This document shows, in pieces, positions 63,783-64,000 of a DNA stretch of 64,000 nucleotides. How positions within the stretch are numbered: position 1 is the stretch's first letter; each line of letters starts with the position of its first letter. Under the pieces are notes generated by a model, which was not told the DNA's origin, made no database searches, and worked only from the letters and a program-made list of their open reading frames with translations. Origin of the DNA: Brevundimonas vesicularis NBRC 12165 (lineage in GTDB: Bacteria > Pseudomonadota > Alphaproteobacteria > Caulobacterales > Caulobacteraceae); assembly GCF_001592205.1 (NCBI RefSeq), contig NZ_BCWM01000010.1, positions 90,850 through 154,849 of the forward strand. Direction: 5' to 3'. Both the position numbers and the translations under genes were made by a program.

Positions 63783-63808
63783 TCGCCGGCCTTCGAGGCT
63801 GACCGACC

Positions 63809-63841
63809 AAGGGCCGACCGGGAAACCGGCCGGCCCTTTTT
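63809..63841 (+). terminator. terminator of the TonB-dependent receptor gene
   Basis: AAGGGCCGACCGG (63809-63821) pairs with CCGGCCGGCCCTT (63826-63838), one mismatch, over GAAA, then T-run TTTTT. It is 27 bases after the stop. Confidence 0.9.
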
Positions 63842-63966
63842 CGTAGGCGCTAAGGTCAAGGGTCGTGGCTGTCCGGTCTCGAAGGCGGCCCGACATGTGT
63901 CCTCAACTCGCCGCAGCGAGAGCGGGGCGTCTTCTCGCCTCCGTGATGATGAAACGCCAAACGCAA

Positions 63967-63991
63967 ACAGGGGGCCCGGAGGGCCCCCTGT
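63967..63991. terminator. terminator hairpin at the window end
   Basis: ACAGGGGGCCC (63967-63977) pairs with GGGCCCCCTGT (63981-63991) over GGA. Bases 63842-63966 hold no convincing gene, so it may end a minus-strand gene that starts beyond the window, or be a second signal for the receptor gene. Confidence 0.55.
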
Positions 63992-64000
63992 CGCCGTTTC

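Noticed and set aside
61125..63896. Very long open frame antisense to the TonB-dependent receptor
   Set aside because: Arg/Gly/Ala/Gln-rich translation without known domains; a shadow caused by GC-rich codon bias.

Overview
This is a contiguous, very GC-rich bacterial chromosome segment with about 74 protein genes packed tightly, many overlapping by 1-4 bases (ATGA, GTGA or TTGA junctions). The gene set points to an alphaproteobacterium of the Caulobacterales, most likely Brevundimonas or a close relative: an aa3 cytochrome oxidase cluster in alphaproteobacterial order (coxB-coxA-ctaB-small protein-ctaG-...-coxC-DUF983-SURF1-M16 peptidase), a PAS-GEDEF-EAL protein that looks like Caulobacter PdeA, a large TonB-dependent receptor, and PadR-, XRE- and LiuR-like regulators. 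The assignment is inference from gene content. I saw no rRNA, tRNA, CRISPR array, prophage or insertion sequence.

Layout. 1-9250: a partial unknown gene, pgm, a YpfJ-type zinc peptidase, a PfpI/DJ-1 protein, a methyltransferase/fatty-acid desaturase pair, a small membrane protein-XRE-hydrolase module, a lipoprotein and ubiA. 9370-11112: PadR-DUF1700-DUF2807 operon. 11288-19602: aa3 oxidase structural and assembly genes, with a NUDIX hydrolase inside and an M16 peptidase at the end. 19740-28960: an anomalous small gene, FMN reductase, hydrolase, cold-shock protein, SulP transporter, an exported DUF1501/DUF1800 pair, a divergent PF10118/TetR pair and RimJ. 28989-35014: pdeA, then a sulfide-detoxification cluster (persulfide-dioxygenase-like MBL protein, BigR-like ArsR repressor, rhodanese, TauE/SafE permease) and a PP2C-kinase fusion. 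35154-44640: outer-membrane protein, YqgE, peroxiredoxin, orphan vsr, hybrid kinase, pyrD, SixA, gloB and phaB. 44785-52434: alcohol dehydrogenase, DUF72, ParDE, a second hybrid kinase, a gene broken by an amber codon, gshA, rsmE and YefM-YoeB. 52488-64000: two acyl-CoA dehydrogenases with a LiuR-like MerR regulator, DoxX, an XRE-DUF2975 pair, SelO, NhaA and a TonB-dependent receptor.

The less ordinary content is non-coding or at gene junctions. A dispersed palindromic repeat family has four candidate copies: one in frame inside the desaturase gene, one forming the SURF1 C-terminus and the start region of the M16 peptidase, and two intergenic. Two independent membrane-protein/mini-XRE modules each carry their own operator-like repeats, and one of them shares its promoter module with a neighbouring hydrolase gene. 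Other items are a Fur-type box before coxB, a tandem 13-bp repeat before doxX, a possible two-hairpin C-rich-loop small RNA after doxX, a Glu replacing a motif Asp in CtaB, and an apparent non-ATG start of the M16 peptidase.
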